A stretch of DNA of 58,441 nucleotides from Runella sp. MFBS21 (GTDB taxonomy: Bacteria > Bacteroidota > Bacteroidia > Cytophagales > Spirosomataceae): the NCBI RefSeq assembly GCF_029433105.1, contig NZ_JARNTW010000030.1:1-58441 (forward strand), read 5' to 3'. Positions 47,403 to 56,902 of the stretch are shown here, one piece after another. The position numbers and the translations under genes were made by a program. Within the stretch, counting starts at the first letter, position 1. Every line of letters starts with the position of its first letter. Below the pieces are notes generated by a model. It was not told the DNA's origin. It saw only the letters and a program-made list of their open reading frames with translations, and ran no database searches.

Positions 47403-47434
47403 CAAAGTTACAAAAATCTTTTGAAAGATTACAA
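47403..47434 (-). promoter_or_regulatory. internal promoter before secY
   Basis: Minus strand: TTG (47434-47432), 21-nt spacer, TAACTTTG (47410-47403), a full TAnnTTTG match, 33 bp before the secY ATG. The -33 box overlaps the last codons of rplO. Confidence 0.55.
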
Positions 47435-47875
47435 AGTAACTGCTTTTCCACCTGCTTTTTCAATGGCTTCGGCGGCTGTTTTAGAGAAAGCATGGACTTT
47501 TACTTCTACTGCAGCTTTCAATTCACCGCGATTAAGTACTTTCACTAAATCTGTTTTAGAAATTAATCCATTGCTCAAAAGCACTTCCGTATCAACTACA
47601 GACACGTTAGTTTTTTCTACTAATGCTTGGATTGTATCCAAGTTAAGTGCTTTGTATTCTACACGGTTAATATTTTTGAAACCAAACTTAGGAACACGTC
47701 TTTGGAGAGGCATCTGCCCACCTTCAAAGTGGCTTTTTTGACTATAACCAGAACGTGATTGCGCACCTTTATGTCCACGAGTAGATGTTCCGCCCATTCC
47801 TGAACCGTGACCTCTACCTAAACGTTTTTTTGTCTTTACCGAGCCTGCGGCTGGTTTTAATGAGCTAAGATTCAT
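47429..47875 (-). CDS. rplO: 50S ribosomal protein L15
   Basis: 148-aa large-subunit protein. MNLSSLKPAAGSVKTKKRLGRGHGSGMGGTSTRGHKGAQSRSG is the glycine/basic N-terminus, and GFKNINRVEYKALNLDTIQALVEK and KVHAFSKTAAEAIEKAGGKAV the globular part. The 75-bp gap to rpmD contains a 9-bp A/U-rich inverted repeat (GTTAATTGT at 47899, ACAATTAAC at 47935). Confidence 0.97.
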   Translation of the reverse strand: MNLSSLKPAAGSVKTKKRLGRGHGSGMGGTSTRGHKGAQSRSGYSQKSHFEGGQMPLQRRVPKFGFKNINRVEYKALNLDTIQALVEKTNVSVVDTEVLLSNGLISKTDLVKVLNRGELKAAVEVKVHAFSKTAAEAIEKAGGKAVTL

Positions 47876-47950
47876 TGCCTGTAAGGGAATGGTTAAGTGT
47901 TAATTGTCTAGTAGTTATAGAAAAATACAACCAAACAATTAACTTCTTTG

Positions 47951-48130
47951 TTAAATCTCTTCGACTTTCACTAAATGATCTACTTGACGAATCATACCAG
48001 CGATGGCAGGATTCACTTCAATCTCAACGCTACTACTGATTTTACCAAGGCCTAAAGCTGTCAGTGTACGCTTTTGACTCTCAGGTCGACCAATTTTGCT
48101 TCTAACTTGTGTAACTCTTATCTTTGACAT
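47951..48130 (-). CDS. rpmD: 50S ribosomal protein L30
   Basis: 59-aa protein found by hand translation: MSKIRVTQVRSKIGRPE, SQKRTLTALGLGKISSSVEI, ending HLVKVEEI. The K-G-R-P..Q..TL..LGLGK pattern is the L30 signature. Normal length. Located 12 bp after rpsE, the usual order. Confidence 0.95.
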   Translation of the reverse strand: MSKIRVTQVRSKIGRPESQKRTLTALGLGKISSSVEIEVNPAIAGMIRQVDHLVKVEEI

Positions 48131-48142
48131 TTTCGTAAAAGA

Positions 48143-48658
48143 TTATCCATTAAAAACTTTGGCCAACTTCACCCCACGTTGAAAAGCTACCTGATGAGGA
48201 GCTCTCATTTTTAGTAAGGCATCAATAGTTGCCTTTACCACATTGTGAGGGTTTGAAGAACCTTTTGATTTCGCTAATACATCATGCACTCCTGCCGCTT
48301 CTAAAACAGCGCGCATCGCACCACCTGCAATTACTCCAGTACCAGGAGCGGCAGGTTTTACAAAAACCAAACCTCCACTAAATTTACCGTGCATTTCGTG
48401 AGGCACTGTGCCTTTAAGCAACGGAACTTGTACGAGGTTTTTCTTCGCATCTTCGATTCCTTTTGCGATAGCGTCGGTTACTTCATTAGCTTTTCCTAAG
48501 CCATAACCTACTACACCTTTGCCGTCACCGACGACAACGATTGCTGAGAAGCTAAAACGGCGACCACCTTTTACTACTTTAGCAACGCGATTGATAGCGA
48601 CTACCTTTTCTTTAAGGTCAGCCTCATTATACTTCACAGGTTTAATACTGTTTGACAT
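48143..48658 (-). CDS. rpsE: 30S ribosomal protein S5
   Basis: 171-aa protein at the mRNA entry site, important for decoding fidelity. [45 protein letters not shown] (double-stranded RNA-binding-like domain) and [22 protein letters not shown] are diagnostic. It begins 6 bp after rplR. Confidence 0.97.
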   Translation of the reverse strand: MSNSIKPVKYNEADLKEKVVAINRVAKVVKGGRRFSFSAIVVVGDGKGVVGYGLGKANEVTDAIAKGIEDAKKNLVQVPLLKGTVPHEMHGKFSGGLVFVKPAAPGTGVIAGGAMRAVLEAAGVHDVLAKSKGSSNPHNVVKATIDALLKMRAPHQVAFQRGVKLAKVFNG

Positions 48659-48664
48659 ATCTTA

Positions 48665-49018
48665 TTAGAATTTGAGACCACCCTCACGAGCGCCGTCTGC
48701 CAATGCTTTAACTTTGCCATGAAACAAATAACCATTACGGTCAAAAACAACCGTGCTAACACCTACAGCAATAGCTTTTTCGGCTATTTTGAGTCCTACT
48801 TGTTTAGCATCTTCTGTATTTACACTTGACTTGTTTGCGTCAAGTTCGTAAGATGAAGCTGCGGCAAGAGTGAGACCTTTTGTGTCATCTATTATTTGCG
48901 CATAAATTCGCGCATTTGATCTGAATACAGAAAGGCGTGGTTTTTCTGATGTACCATTTACCTTTTTCCGAATCCGGTACTTGATGCGCTGTCTTCTTTC
49001 GCTTTTTACTGAAGCCAT
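48665..49018 (-). CDS. rplR: 50S ribosomal protein L18
   Basis: 117-aa 5S rRNA-binding protein. [38 protein letters not shown] and the C-terminal [28 protein letters not shown] are characteristic. 28 bp after rplF. Confidence 0.97.
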   Translation of the reverse strand: MASVKSERRQRIKYRIRKKVNGTSEKPRLSVFRSNARIYAQIIDDTKGLTLAAASSYELDANKSSVNTEDAKQVGLKIAEKAIAVGVSTVVFDRNGYLFHGKVKALADGAREGGLKF

Positions 49019-49046
49019 GATTGCTTACTATTTTTCAGATTACCGA

Positions 49047-49604
49047 TTACTTCTTAGCAGCCGCTTTACCAGCCTTACGTCTAATCTCTTCTCCAACAAA
49101 ACGAATACCTTTTCCTTTGTAAGGTTCAACTTTGCGGAATGAGCGAATTTTAGCTGCAATTTGACCTAAAAGTTCTTTGTCTATACATTCCAAGAAAACT
49201 TTCGGGTTTTGACCTTTCTCCATTGTTGCTGTTATCTTTACTTCAGACGGTACAGCAAAATAGATACCATGAGAATAGCCAAGGCTCATTTCTAGCACAT
49301 TGTTATTGACAGAAGCTTTGTAACCTACCCCTACAATTTCAAGTTGTGCTTTATAGCCTTCGCTTACGCCCGTCACCATATTGTTGATGAGTGCGCGGTA
49401 AAGGCCATGCATTGCCTTGTGACGTTTTTGTTCGGTAGGACGGCTAACTACTAGTTCAGTTCCTTCTACCTCTATTGTAATATCTCTATCAATTGCACGG
49501 CTCAAGGATCCCTTAGGACCTTTTACTGTTACAATGTTTTCATCTGACACCGATACTGTGACGTTTGCTGGTAGCGTAATCGGCTTTTTTCCTATACGTG
49601 ACAT
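49047..49604 (-). CDS. rplF: 50S ribosomal protein L6
   Basis: 185-aa protein near the factor-binding site. MSRIGKKPITLPANVTVSVSDENIVTVKGPKGSLSR and the C-terminal KIRSFRKVEPYKGKGIRFVGEEIRRKAGKAAAKK match L6 along its whole length. 18 bp after rpsH. Confidence 0.97.
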   Translation of the reverse strand: MSRIGKKPITLPANVTVSVSDENIVTVKGPKGSLSRAIDRDITIEVEGTELVVSRPTEQKRHKAMHGLYRALINNMVTGVSEGYKAQLEIVGVGYKASVNNNVLEMSLGYSHGIYFAVPSEVKITATMEKGQNPKVFLECIDKELLGQIAAKIRSFRKVEPYKGKGIRFVGEEIRRKAGKAAAKK

Positions 49605-49622
49605 GTTCTTTCTATGTTTTTA

Positions 49623-50021
49623 TCAGTAAACGTAACACAATACTTCTCCGCCCACGTTCAAGACGCGAGCTTCTTTGTCAGTCATTACCCCTTTCGAGGT
49701 AGATACGATTGCAACACCTAAACCGTTGAGTACGCGAGGCAATTCGGTCGCACCCGAATATTTACGCAAACCTGGTTTACTTACACGTTGCAAATCAACA
49801 ATGGCCGACTGCTTTGTTACGGGGTTGTACTTCAAAGCAATCTTGATTGTACCCTGAGGACCGTTATCTTCAAACTTATAGTTTTGGATAAAGCCTTTGT
49901 CGTAGAGTACTTTCGTTATCTCCTTCTTAATGTTAGAAGCAGGTATTTCCACAACCCGGTGCTTCGCCCTTATGGCGTTTCTGATTCTCGTCAGATAATC
50001 TGCTATGGGATCGGTTATCAT
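49623..50021 (-). CDS. rpsH: 30S ribosomal protein S8
   Basis: 132-aa 16S rRNA-binding protein, which is the spc operon repressor in E. coli. [35 protein letters not shown] and the end [26 protein letters not shown] are diagnostic. A full promoter match lies in the 78-bp gap before it. Confidence 0.97.
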   Translation of the reverse strand: MITDPIADYLTRIRNAIRAKHRVVEIPASNIKKEITKVLYDKGFIQNYKFEDNGPQGTIKIALKYNPVTKQSAIVDLQRVSKPGLRKYSGATELPRVLNGLGVAIVSTSKGVMTDKEARVLNVGGEVLCYVY

Positions 50022-50061
50022 TTCTCTACTGATTTGTTGCTACCCTTCCGCAAAAGGGCTG

Positions 50062-50092
50062 CAAAGTTACGGAATTGATTTTTTAAAAACAA
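50062..50092 (-). promoter_or_regulatory. internal promoter before rpsH
   Basis: Minus strand: TTG (50092-50090) inside TTTTG, exactly 20-nt spacer, TAACTTTG (50069-50062). Full consensus, 40 bp before the rpsH ATG. Confidence 0.6.
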
Positions 50093-50099
50093 AAGAGGT

Positions 50100-50369
50100 T
50101 TACCAACTTGATTTGGTTACGCCGGGAATTTTCCCTTGGGATGCCATTTCACGAAAAACTACGCGACAAATCCCAAATTTACGCATATACCCTCTAGGAC
50201 GCCCTGTAAGACGGCAGCGGTTGTGCAAACGTACCGCTGATGAATTTCGGGGTAATTTGTCCAAGCCTTCGTAGTCTCCAGCTTCTTTGAGTGCAGCACG
50301 TTTGGCGGCATATCTTGCAACCAACTTCTGTCTTTTCAATTCTCTTGCTTTTACGGATTCTTTAGCCAT
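50100..50369 (-). CDS. rpsN: 30S ribosomal protein S14, long zinc-free form
   Basis: 89-aa S14. [36 protein letters not shown] and [39 protein letters not shown]. It has the long N-terminal part and lacks the paired CxxC sites of the short zinc form. Confidence 0.96.
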   Translation of the reverse strand: MAKESVKARELKRQKLVARYAAKRAALKEAGDYEGLDKLPRNSSAVRLHNRCRLTGRPRGYMRKFGICRVVFREMASQGKIPGVTKSSW

Positions 50370-50392
50370 TTCCTTATTTATAAAAAGGATTT

Positions 50393-50947
50393 TTATTTCT
50401 TACCTTTTACGAAGGGCATACCAAGAGCTTTTAGAAGCTCATAGCTCTCTTCGTCAGTTTTTGCGGTTGTTACAAACGTAATATCCATACCTGAGATCTT
50501 GTTTACTTTATCAATCTGAATTTCAGGGAAGATAATTTGCTCTTTAACACCAAATGTGTAGTTACCACGTCCGTCAAAGCCTTTGTCGCTGATTCCTTGG
50601 AAGTCACGGACACGTGGCAAAGCGATAGAATTCAAACGATCTAAAAACTCGTACATACGATCTCCGCGAAGAGTAACTTTAACACCAATTGGCATTTTTT
50701 CGCGAAGTTTGAAGTTTGAAATCGCTTTTTTAGAAATTGTAGGAACAGCTTTCTGTCCAGCGATGATGGTAATTTCTTCTAAACCAGCATCTATCAATTT
50801 CTTATCAGCTACAGCAGCACCAATTCCCTTGTTGATTACAATTTTCGACAAACGAGGTACTTGCATTACCGATTTGTATTGGAACTTCTCGTTCAATTGC
50901 TTGACGATATCGTTCGAATATTTTTCTTTTAATCTCGGAGTTGCCAT
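50393..50947 (-). CDS. rplE: 50S ribosomal protein L5
   Basis: 184-aa 5S rRNA-binding protein that contacts P-site t[19 protein letters not shown], the [43 protein letters not shown] block and [20 protein letters not shown] are typical. 74 bp after rplX. Confidence 0.97.
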   Translation of the reverse strand: MATPRLKEKYSNDIVKQLNEKFQYKSVMQVPRLSKIVINKGIGAAVADKKLIDAGLEEITIIAGQKAVPTISKKAISNFKLREKMPIGVKVTLRGDRMYEFLDRLNSIALPRVRDFQGISDKGFDGRGNYTFGVKEQIIFPEIQIDKVNKISGMDITFVTTAKTDEESYELLKALGMPFVKGKK

Positions 50948-51021
50948 TTTTTTGATTTAGTGGATTTCCGACCCACTTTATAAATTGTGTTTTTTACTGT
51001 AGGCTACTTTTAATGGGCCGA

Positions 51022-51375
51022 CTATTTCGAAGAGTCTGGAATAAACTGCCCAGTTTCTTTCGAATAGCGTTGTAGCTTTCCTTTATCATTAAGCTTACGA
51101 CCAATACGTGTAGGCTGGCCATTAGCAGGATCAACCAACATCAAATTACTGATATGAATCGAACCTTCCGTTTTTTTAAGCTCACCTTGAGGATTAGCGG
51201 CAGTAGGCTTTATGTGCTTTGTTATCAAGTTTACACCTTCTACGATAGCACGTTGTTTCTCTACTAACACTTTCGTGACTTTGCCAGTCTGACCCTTTGA
51301 GTTACCTGCTATTACCTTTACCGTGTCGCCGGTACGGATATGCAGCTTGGGTTGTTTGTTGTATTTTCTTTCCAT
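51022..51375 (-). CDS. rplX: 50S ribosomal protein L24
   Basis: 117-aa assembly initiator of the large subunit. The KOW motif is visible: LHIRTGDTVKVIAGNSKGQTGKVTKVLVEKQRAIVEGVNLITKHIKP, followed by GSIHISNLMLVDPANGQPTRIGRK. 6 bp after rplN. Confidence 0.97.
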   Translation of the reverse strand: MERKYNKQPKLHIRTGDTVKVIAGNSKGQTGKVTKVLVEKQRAIVEGVNLITKHIKPTAANPQGELKKTEGSIHISNLMLVDPANGQPTRIGRKLNDKGKLQRYSKETGQFIPDSSK

Positions 51376-51381
51376 TGCTTC

Positions 51382-51750
51382 TTATAATACTTCAGGTGCC
51401 AATGAAACAATTTTCATAAAGTTTTTCTCACGCAATTCGCGAGCAACAGGGCCAAAGATACGAGTACCACGTGGCTCGTCTTGGTTGTTGAGTAATACTA
51501 CGGCATTGTCCTCAAATCGAATATAAGAGCCATCTTTACGACGGATTTCCTTTTTGGTACGAACAACAACGGCCTTAGAAACAGTACCTTTCTTAATGTT
51601 GCCCGAGGGAATTGCCTGTTTAACTGTCACTACTACTTTATCGCCAATAGAAGCGTAACGCTTGCCAGTACCACCCAATACACGGATTACGAGTACTTCT
51701 TTTGCTCCACTATTATCAGCGACAGACAGTCTTGATTCTTGCTGTACCAT
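51382..51750 (-). CDS. rplN: 50S ribosomal protein L14
   Basis: 122-aa subunit-interface protein. [27 protein letters not shown], the [55 protein letters not shown] core and a normal C-terminus. 2 bp after rpsQ. Confidence 0.97.
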   Translation of the reverse strand: MVQQESRLSVADNSGAKEVLVIRVLGGTGKRYASIGDKVVVTVKQAIPSGNIKKGTVSKAVVVRTKKEIRRKDGSYIRFEDNAVVLLNNQDEPRGTRIFGPVARELREKNFMKIVSLAPEVL

Positions 51751-51752
51751 TG

Positions 51753-52031
51753 TTATTTCGCTTTTTCAATGATTTCGACTAATCTCCAACGCTTATTCTT
51801 GCTAAGTGGGCGAGTTTCCATGACGCGAATTGTATCGCCAATGCCACACTCATTGTTTTCGTCATGCACCATCAATTTGGTTGTTTTTTTCATAAACTTA
51901 CCATATTTGGGGTGCTTAACTTTACGCTCGACCGCAACAACGCAAGATTTTTCCATCTTGTTGCTTACGACGCGGCCTACTCTGACTTTGCGTAAATTTC
52001 TTTCTACGGTTGTTTGTGCTGCTGCCTCCAT
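51753..52031 (-). CDS. rpsQ: 30S ribosomal protein S17
   Basis: 92-aa OB-fold 16S rRNA-binding protein. [77 protein letters not shown] covers the whole family pattern. 39 bp after rpmC. Confidence 0.97.
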   Translation of the reverse strand: MEAAAQTTVERNLRKVRVGRVVSNKMEKSCVVAVERKVKHPKYGKFMKKTTKLMVHDENNECGIGDTIRVMETRPLSKNKRWRLVEIIEKAK

Positions 52032-52070
52032 TGTGTCGGTTATTTTACAATTGGGGTCTCCTGACCATTA

Positions 52071-52271
52071 TTACGCGCTTACGGCCTTGTTTTTAGCCGA
52101 CAACTCCGTCTTCAACCTAGCAATCAGACGGCGCGTATTACGAATACGCATCGGATTTTCAATAGGAGATACGGCGTGAGCAAACTTCAACTTAAGTAGG
52201 CGATCTTGCTCTTCCACAAGGGTTTGTTGCAATTGCTCTACACTTAGCGCTTTTATTTCACTATTTTTCAT
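52071..52271 (-). CDS. rpmC: 50S ribosomal protein L29
   Basis: 66-aa two-helix protein at the exit tunnel. MKNSEIKALSVEQLQQTLVEEQDRLLKLKFAHAVSPIENPMRIRNTRRLIARLKTEL is canonical. 11 bp after rplP. Confidence 0.96.
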   Translation of the reverse strand: MKNSEIKALSVEQLQQTLVEEQDRLLKLKFAHAVSPIENPMRIRNTRRLIARLKTELSAKNKAVSA

Positions 52272-52282
52272 TTGACTAATGC

Positions 52283-52714
52283 TTATTCTGCTTCTTGATG
52301 ATCGCGACGAACTACGAATTTAGTCTTCACAGGTAATTTTTGTGCCGCTAATCGAAGGGCTTCGCTTGCTAATTCAAGAGAAACACCAGTAGCTTCAAAC
52401 AAAATGGTTCCTGCTTTAACAGGGGCTACCCAATATTCAGGAGCACCTTTTCCTTTACCCATACGAACCTCAAGAGGTTTTTTGGTGATTGGTTTATCTG
52501 GGAAGATACGAATCCATACCTGACCTTCACGTTTCATTGCACGAGTAACGGAAATACGAGCTGCCTCAATCTGGCGAGCTGTAATCCAGCCCGGTTCGAG
52601 CGCTTTAATGGCAAACGTACCGAAAGCGATCTGGTGGCCACGAGTGGCCATACCTTGTTCAGACCCTTTGCTTTTTTGTTGTTTGCGGAACTTGGTTCTT
52701 TTCGGTTGTAACAT
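52283..52714 (-). CDS. rplP: 50S ribosomal protein L16
   Basis: 143-aa protein near the peptidyl-transferase centre and A-site t[93 protein letters not shown] is diagnostic. The 48-bp gap from rpsC holds a perfect 7-bp hairpin (52732-52748). Confidence 0.97.
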   Translation of the reverse strand: MLQPKRTKFRKQQKSKGSEQGMATRGHQIAFGTFAIKALEPGWITARQIEAARISVTRAMKREGQVWIRIFPDKPITKKPLEVRMGKGKGAPEYWVAPVKAGTILFEATGVSLELASEALRLAAQKLPVKTKFVVRRDHQEAE

Positions 52715-52731
52715 GGTTCAGCAGTATTAGT

Positions 52732-52748
52732 AGAGCTTTTCAAGCTCT
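52732..52748 (-). promoter_or_regulatory. small hairpin between rpsC and rplP
   Basis: AGAGCTT, 3-nt loop, AAGCTCT, perfect 7-bp stem. No U-run follows on the minus strand, so it is not a simple terminator. It could be an RNA-processing site or chance. Confidence 0.3.
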
Positions 52749-52762
52749 TTTGCTTTCGATAA

Positions 52763-53572
52763 TTACTTTTTCTTATTGCGATTATTGTTACGGTTTTTGC
52801 CACCGTCACGATCACCTCCTCTACGACGGTCGCCACCTTCACGGTCACCACCACCACGACGACGATCGCCTCTTTCTCCTCCACGTTCGTTGCCTCCACT
52901 ACGTTCTGCTGAGGCAGCGCCACCGCTCACAGGAGACAAATCACGCTTTCCAAAGATTTCACCTTTGAAGACCCAAACTTTGATACCGATTTTACCGTAT
53001 ACTGTCAATGCTTCAGAGATAGCATAGTCAATATCAGCACGCAAGGTATGAAGAGGCACGCGGCCTTCTTTGTACTCTTCAGTACGGGCCATTTCTGCTC
53101 CACCAAGGCGGCCAGAAATACGTACTTTGATTCCTTGAGCACCTACTCTCATTGCCGACGAAATCGCTTGTTTCATCGCACGACGGTAAGAGATACGGTT
53201 TTCTAATTGTTGGGCAATTGACTCTCCTACCAATTTAGCATCTATTTCTGGACGCTTTATTTCGTAGATGTTGATTTGGATATCTTTACCCGTAATCTTC
53301 TTGAGTTCTTCTTTGATTTTATCAACCTCGTTTCCACCTTTTCCGATTACAATCCCTGGGCGGGCAGTGTGAATCGTCAAAGTGATGCGTTTCAAAGTAC
53401 GTTCAATTACTACTTTTGAAATAGCGCCTTTTGGAATACGAGCGGAAATATATTTGCGAATCTGCTCATCTTCAATCAGCTTGTCAGCAAACTCACGTCC
53501 ACCGTACCAGCTTGATTCCCAACCACGGACGATACCGAGTCGCAGACCTACAGGGTTAACTTTCTGTCCCAT
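52763..53572 (-). CDS. rpsC: 30S ribosomal protein S3 with Arg/Gly-rich C-terminal tail
   Basis: 269 aa, roughly 35 longer than E. coli S3. Residues 1-212 are a normal S3: [27 protein letters not shown] domain with [18 protein letters not shown], and [20 protein letters not shown]. From about 213 the protein is low-complexity, with repeats of [10 protein letters not shown] and DRDGG ending NRNKKK. Such RG-rich tails bind RNA nonspecifically in other proteins; whether this one touches mRNA at the ribosome entry is inference. Confidence 0.96.
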   Translation of the reverse strand: MGQKVNPVGLRLGIVRGWESSWYGGREFADKLIEDEQIRKYISARIPKGAISKVVIERTLKRITLTIHTARPGIVIGKGGNEVDKIKEELKKITGKDIQINIYEIKRPEIDAKLVGESIAQQLENRISYRRAMKQAISSAMRVGAQGIKVRISGRLGGAEMARTEEYKEGRVPLHTLRADIDYAISEALTVYGKIGIKVWVFKGEIFGKRDLSPVSGGAASAERSGGNERGGERGDRRRGGGDREGGDRRRGGDRDGGKNRNNNRNKKK

Positions 53573-53586
53573 TCGTTATTGAAATT

Positions 53587-53952
53587 TTAGGCTTCTTGTT
53601 GGATTAATTGTGCAGCATCATCTACCACGATAGTGATATGATTTGAACGTTTACGAACGCGATAAGCACGTCCTTGTGGAGCTGGGCGTAGGCGCTTTAG
53701 CATGGCACCACCGTCCACAAATATCGTTTTAACGACCAAATCAGCATCCTCAAGTTTAGCGCCTTCGTTGAGTTGTTGCCAATTGGCTACTGCCGACATC
53801 AACACTTTTTTCAAAACCGGAGCAGCAGCCTGTGGCTGATACTGCAAAATTGCTAGCGCACGGCTCACTTTCTGGCCTCTAATCATGTCAGCCACAAGGC
53901 GCATTTTGCGAGGTGAAGTGGGTACGTTTCTTAATATAGCTCTTGCTTCCAT
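53587..53952 (-). CDS. rplV: 50S ribosomal protein L22
   Basis: 121-aa exit-tunnel protein whose loop contacts macrolides. [60 protein letters not shown] and the [24 protein letters not shown] loop and strand are diagnostic. 86 bp after rpsS. Confidence 0.97.
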   Translation of the reverse strand: MEARAILRNVPTSPRKMRLVADMIRGQKVSRALAILQYQPQAAAPVLKKVLMSAVANWQQLNEGAKLEDADLVVKTIFVDGGAMLKRLRPAPQGRAYRVRKRSNHITIVVDDAAQLIQQEA

Positions 53953-54038
53953 TTTCTTTCAGAAAAACATTAATTGTTATCTGTTAATAGTTATGTGGAA
54001 TAAAACCAATGAATGATGGCTAACCATTAACTAATAAC

Positions 54039-54317
54039 TTATCTCTTTCCTTTGTCTTTTTTTGCAATGTGTCCGCGGAAGTTACGAGTAGGTGAAAATT
54101 CACCTAGCTTATGCCCTACCATGTTTTCGGTTACGTACACAGGAATGAATTTATTCCCATTGTGTACCGCAAAAGTATGACCAATAAAATCTGGAGAGAT
54201 TGTACTGCGTCTTGACCAAGTTTTAATAACTGATTTTTTGCCAGAACCATTCATGGTGTCGATTTTGCTCTGAAGGCGAAAATCAATGTATGGCCCTTTT
54301 TTTATCGAACGTCCCAT
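54039..54317 (-). CDS. rpsS: 30S ribosomal protein S19
   Basis: 92-aa head protein of the small subunit. [70 protein letters not shown] is the full S19 pattern. 10 bp after rplB. Confidence 0.97.
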   Translation of the reverse strand: MGRSIKKGPYIDFRLQSKIDTMNGSGKKSVIKTWSRRSTISPDFIGHTFAVHNGNKFIPVYVTENMVGHKLGEFSPTRNFRGHIAKKDKGKR

Positions 54318-54327
54318 TTATCTTCGA

Positions 54328-55152
54328 TTATTTTTTACGTTTGCTAATGATCAAACGGTTTGAATACTTTTTAGGAGTACGGGTCTTTTTACCCTTTGCG
54401 TACAAACCTGTACGTGAGCGTGGATGACCTCCTGAGGCACGGCCTTCACCACCACCCATAGGGTGATCGATTGGGTTCATTGCAACCCCACGAACGCGAG
54501 GACGAATACCTAACCAACGCTTACGACCAGCTTTACCTAAGCTTACGTTCATATGATCTGCGTTAGATACTGACCCTACAGTAGCGATGCAGACTGACAA
54601 AACCATACGCATCTCACTTGAGGGCATACGCAATACCGCGTATTTACCATCCCGTGCAACTAATTGAGCATAAGTACCAGCACTGCGTACCAATTGTCCT
54701 CCTTTACCTGGATGTAGTTCTACATTGTGAACAATAGTACCGATTGGCATTGAGCTTAAAGGAAGCGCGTTGCCTACTTCTGGTGCTACACTTGAGCCAG
54801 AAATCACGGTCTGACCTACTACGATTCCTTGTGGAGCAATGATGTAGCGTTTTTCACCGTCTTCATATTGCAATAGAGCAATACGTGCAGAACGGTTAGG
54901 ATCGTACTCTACTGATACTACCGTAGCAGGGATATCAGTTTTGTTACGCTTAAAATCAATGATACGGTACATGCGCTTGTGGCCACCGCCAATGTAACGA
55001 GCTGTACGACGACCTTGGCTATTGCGTCCACCAGTTTTTTTGATGGGGGCCAACAGACTTTTCTCGGGCTTGTCGGTTGTTATCTCGTCAAACGACGGAG
55101 CCGTACGAAAGCGTTGACCGGGTGTTGTTGGTTTGAGCTTAATGACTCCCAT
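54328..55152 (-). CDS. rplB: 50S ribosomal protein L2
   Basis: 274-aa conserved core protein needed for subunit joining and peptidyl transfer. [44 protein letters not shown] and [49 protein letters not shown], which includes the conserved His of the peptidyl-transferase region (HPMGGGEG). 34 bp after rplW. Confidence 0.97.
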   Translation of the reverse strand: MGVIKLKPTTPGQRFRTAPSFDEITTDKPEKSLLAPIKKTGGRNSQGRRTARYIGGGHKRMYRIIDFKRNKTDIPATVVSVEYDPNRSARIALLQYEDGEKRYIIAPQGIVVGQTVISGSSVAPEVGNALPLSSMPIGTIVHNVELHPGKGGQLVRSAGTYAQLVARDGKYAVLRMPSSEMRMVLSVCIATVGSVSNADHMNVSLGKAGRKRWLGIRPRVRGVAMNPIDHPMGGGEGRASGGHPRSRTGLYAKGKKTRTPKKYSNRLIISKRKK

Positions 55153-55186
55153 TGTTTTGTTCTGTTATTTGCTACTTCAACGATTA

Positions 55187-55477
55187 TTAAACAATTTCGG
55201 CGTAGATATCAATCAATTCGCCTTCTTTTAGAGTCACTATGGCTTTTTTATACGTTGAAGTAATACCACTAATTGCTTTACCACGTGACATTCTAGTTTT
55301 TTTACGACCAATAACGCGCATTGTATCTACGCTTGCTACGTTTACACCATACATTTTCTCGATGGCTTTAGCAATTTCTATTTTATTGGCAGTTTTTGAC
55401 ACTTCAAATACATACTTACCCAAATTACTGAGTGCAGTAGCTTTTTCGGTCAATATGGGTCTCTTGAGTACACTCAT
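55187..55477 (-). CDS. rplW: 50S ribosomal protein L23
   Basis: 96-aa exit-tunnel protein and docking site for trigger factor and SRP. LKRPILTEKATALSNLGKYVFEVSKTANKIEIAKAIEKMYGVNVASVDTMRV is diagnostic. 4 bp after rplD. Confidence 0.97.
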   Translation of the reverse strand: MSVLKRPILTEKATALSNLGKYVFEVSKTANKIEIAKAIEKMYGVNVASVDTMRVIGRKKTRMSRGKAISGITSTYKKAIVTLKEGELIDIYAEIV

Positions 55478-55481
55478 TGTC

Positions 55482-56111
55482 TTACTTGTTCAAAAGATTT
55501 TCTAACTTCGACACAGCCGTTTCACTTATCAACAGCACCTCAGCATTGATGAGATCATAAGTATTTACTTCATCTGCAGTAGTGATATTTACCTTTGGGA
55601 TGTTACGTCCTGACAAATACACGTTTTTGTCATTAGCAGGCAAAATAAGAAGGGTCTTCTTATTTGAAAGCGAGAAAGCAGACAAGAGCGCTAAGTATTG
55701 TTTTGTTTTGGGTGCTTCAAAAGTAAAGTCCTCAATCACAGAAATACCATTTGCTTTGGCTTTTGCAGAAAGTACAGACTTACGCGCCAATACCTTCACT
55801 TTCTTGTTCAGTTTGAAGCTATAATCGCGAGGTCTTGGACCAAATACACGACCACCACCTACGAATACTGGCGACTTGATTGAACCAGCACGCGCGCCTC
55901 CAGTTCCTTTTTGGCGCTTAATTTTCTTTGTTGAGTACGAAACTTCTCCGCGCTCTTTTGATTTGTGTGTACCCTGACGTTGGTTAGCCAAATACTGCTT
56001 AACGTCCAAATACACAACGTGCTCATTTGGCTCAATGCCGAAAACTTCATCGGCAAGGGCTACTTTTTTGCCCGTATCTTTTCCTTTTATATCTAATACT
56101 GAAAGTTCCAT
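55482..56111 (-). CDS. rplD: 50S ribosomal protein L4
   Basis: 209-aa protein. In E. coli L4 is the repressor and attenuator of the S10 operon. [88 protein letters not shown] is the tunnel-loop region and standard. 40 bp after rplC. Confidence 0.97.
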   Translation of the reverse strand: MELSVLDIKGKDTGKKVALADEVFGIEPNEHVVYLDVKQYLANQRQGTHKSKERGEVSYSTKKIKRQKGTGGARAGSIKSPVFVGGGRVFGPRPRDYSFKLNKKVKVLARKSVLSAKAKANGISVIEDFTFEAPKTKQYLALLSAFSLSNKKTLLILPANDKNVYLSGRNIPKVNITTADEVNTYDLINAEVLLISETAVSKLENLLNK

Positions 56112-56151
56112 TGTCTTAATATCGGATTGAACAGTTCACCGTAGCTATTAA

Positions 56152-56772
56152 TTACTTCTCGATGATTACAAAAGAATTCTTCGCACCCGGCACTGAACCA
56201 CTAATAACGACGAGATTCTGCTCAGGAATGACTTTCAACACTTTAAGGTTTTGAACCTTAACGCGATTGTTACCCATTCGACCTGCCATACGAAGCCCTT
56301 TAAATACACGAGAAGGGAATGAACAAGCTCCAATCGAACCTGGGTGACGTTGGCGGTTGTGCTGACCGTGTGTTTGGCCACCAACACCTCCAAAACCATG
56401 ACGCTTAACTACCCCTTGGAAACCACGCCCCTTAGCAGTACCTACAACATCAACAAAATCACCTTCAACAAATACCTCTGAGAGAGTCAACGTTTGTCCG
56501 AGCGAAAGATCTTGAGTAAATTCCTTAAACTCAACCAATTTGCGCTTGGGCGTTGTCCCAGCTTTCTTGAAGTGACCCGCGAGCGGCTGGGTCGTGTGTT
56601 TTTCTTTTTTTTCTGCAAAACCGAGCTGAATAGCTGAGTATCCATCGGTTTCATCGGTTTTAACTTGCGTAACTACACAAGGACCAGCCTCAATTACAGT
56701 ACACGCCAGAGCCTGCCCGTCCGCAGTGTACACGCTTGTCATCCCGATTTTTTTTCCTATTAAACCAGACAT
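56152..56772 (-). CDS. rplC: 50S ribosomal protein L3
   Basis: 206-aa protein close to the peptidyl-transferase centre. [39 protein letters not shown] and [57 protein letters not shown] are diagnostic. It is the first gene of the cluster here; rpsJ, which usually precedes it, is not present. A full -33/-7 promoter lies 49 bp upstream. Confidence 0.97.
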   Translation of the reverse strand: MSGLIGKKIGMTSVYTADGQALACTVIEAGPCVVTQVKTDETDGYSAIQLGFAEKKEKHTTQPLAGHFKKAGTTPKRKLVEFKEFTQDLSLGQTLTLSEVFVEGDFVDVVGTAKGRGFQGVVKRHGFGGVGGQTHGQHNRQRHPGSIGACSFPSRVFKGLRMAGRMGNNRVKVQNLKVLKVIPEQNLVVISGSVPGAKNSFVIIEK

Positions 56773-56820
56773 CTTTTTGATTTACAGCAGGTTATAAAAT
56801 TTATTTTACAAAATGGACTG

Positions 56821-56851
56821 CAAAGGTCGTAAATTTATTTTAACAATCCAA
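56821..56851 (-). promoter_or_regulatory. promoter of the ribosomal cluster (rplC)
   Basis: Minus strand: TTG (56851-56849), 20-nt spacer, GACCTTTG (56828-56821) followed by CA. It differs from TAnnTTTG at the first base only. The same octamer and spacing occur in the promoter at 57029-57059. Confidence 0.6.
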
Positions 56852-56869
56852 GTACGTTTATTTGATTTC

Positions 56870-56902
56870 AAAAAAAAAGTCAGATGCGGAGACATCTGAC
56901 TT
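56870..56902 (-). terminator. intrinsic terminator upstream of rplC
   Basis: Minus strand: AAGTCAGATG, loop TCTCCG, CATCTGACTT, then seven more T. Perfect 10-bp stem. It points toward rplC, with no protein gene upstream on this strand, so it must end a leader or a small RNA. Confidence 0.8.

Noticed and set aside
52750..52968. His-rich plus-strand frame opposite rpsC
   Set aside because: It is the antisense of the RG-rich S3 tail; codons for Arg and Gly read as His and Pro on the other strand.
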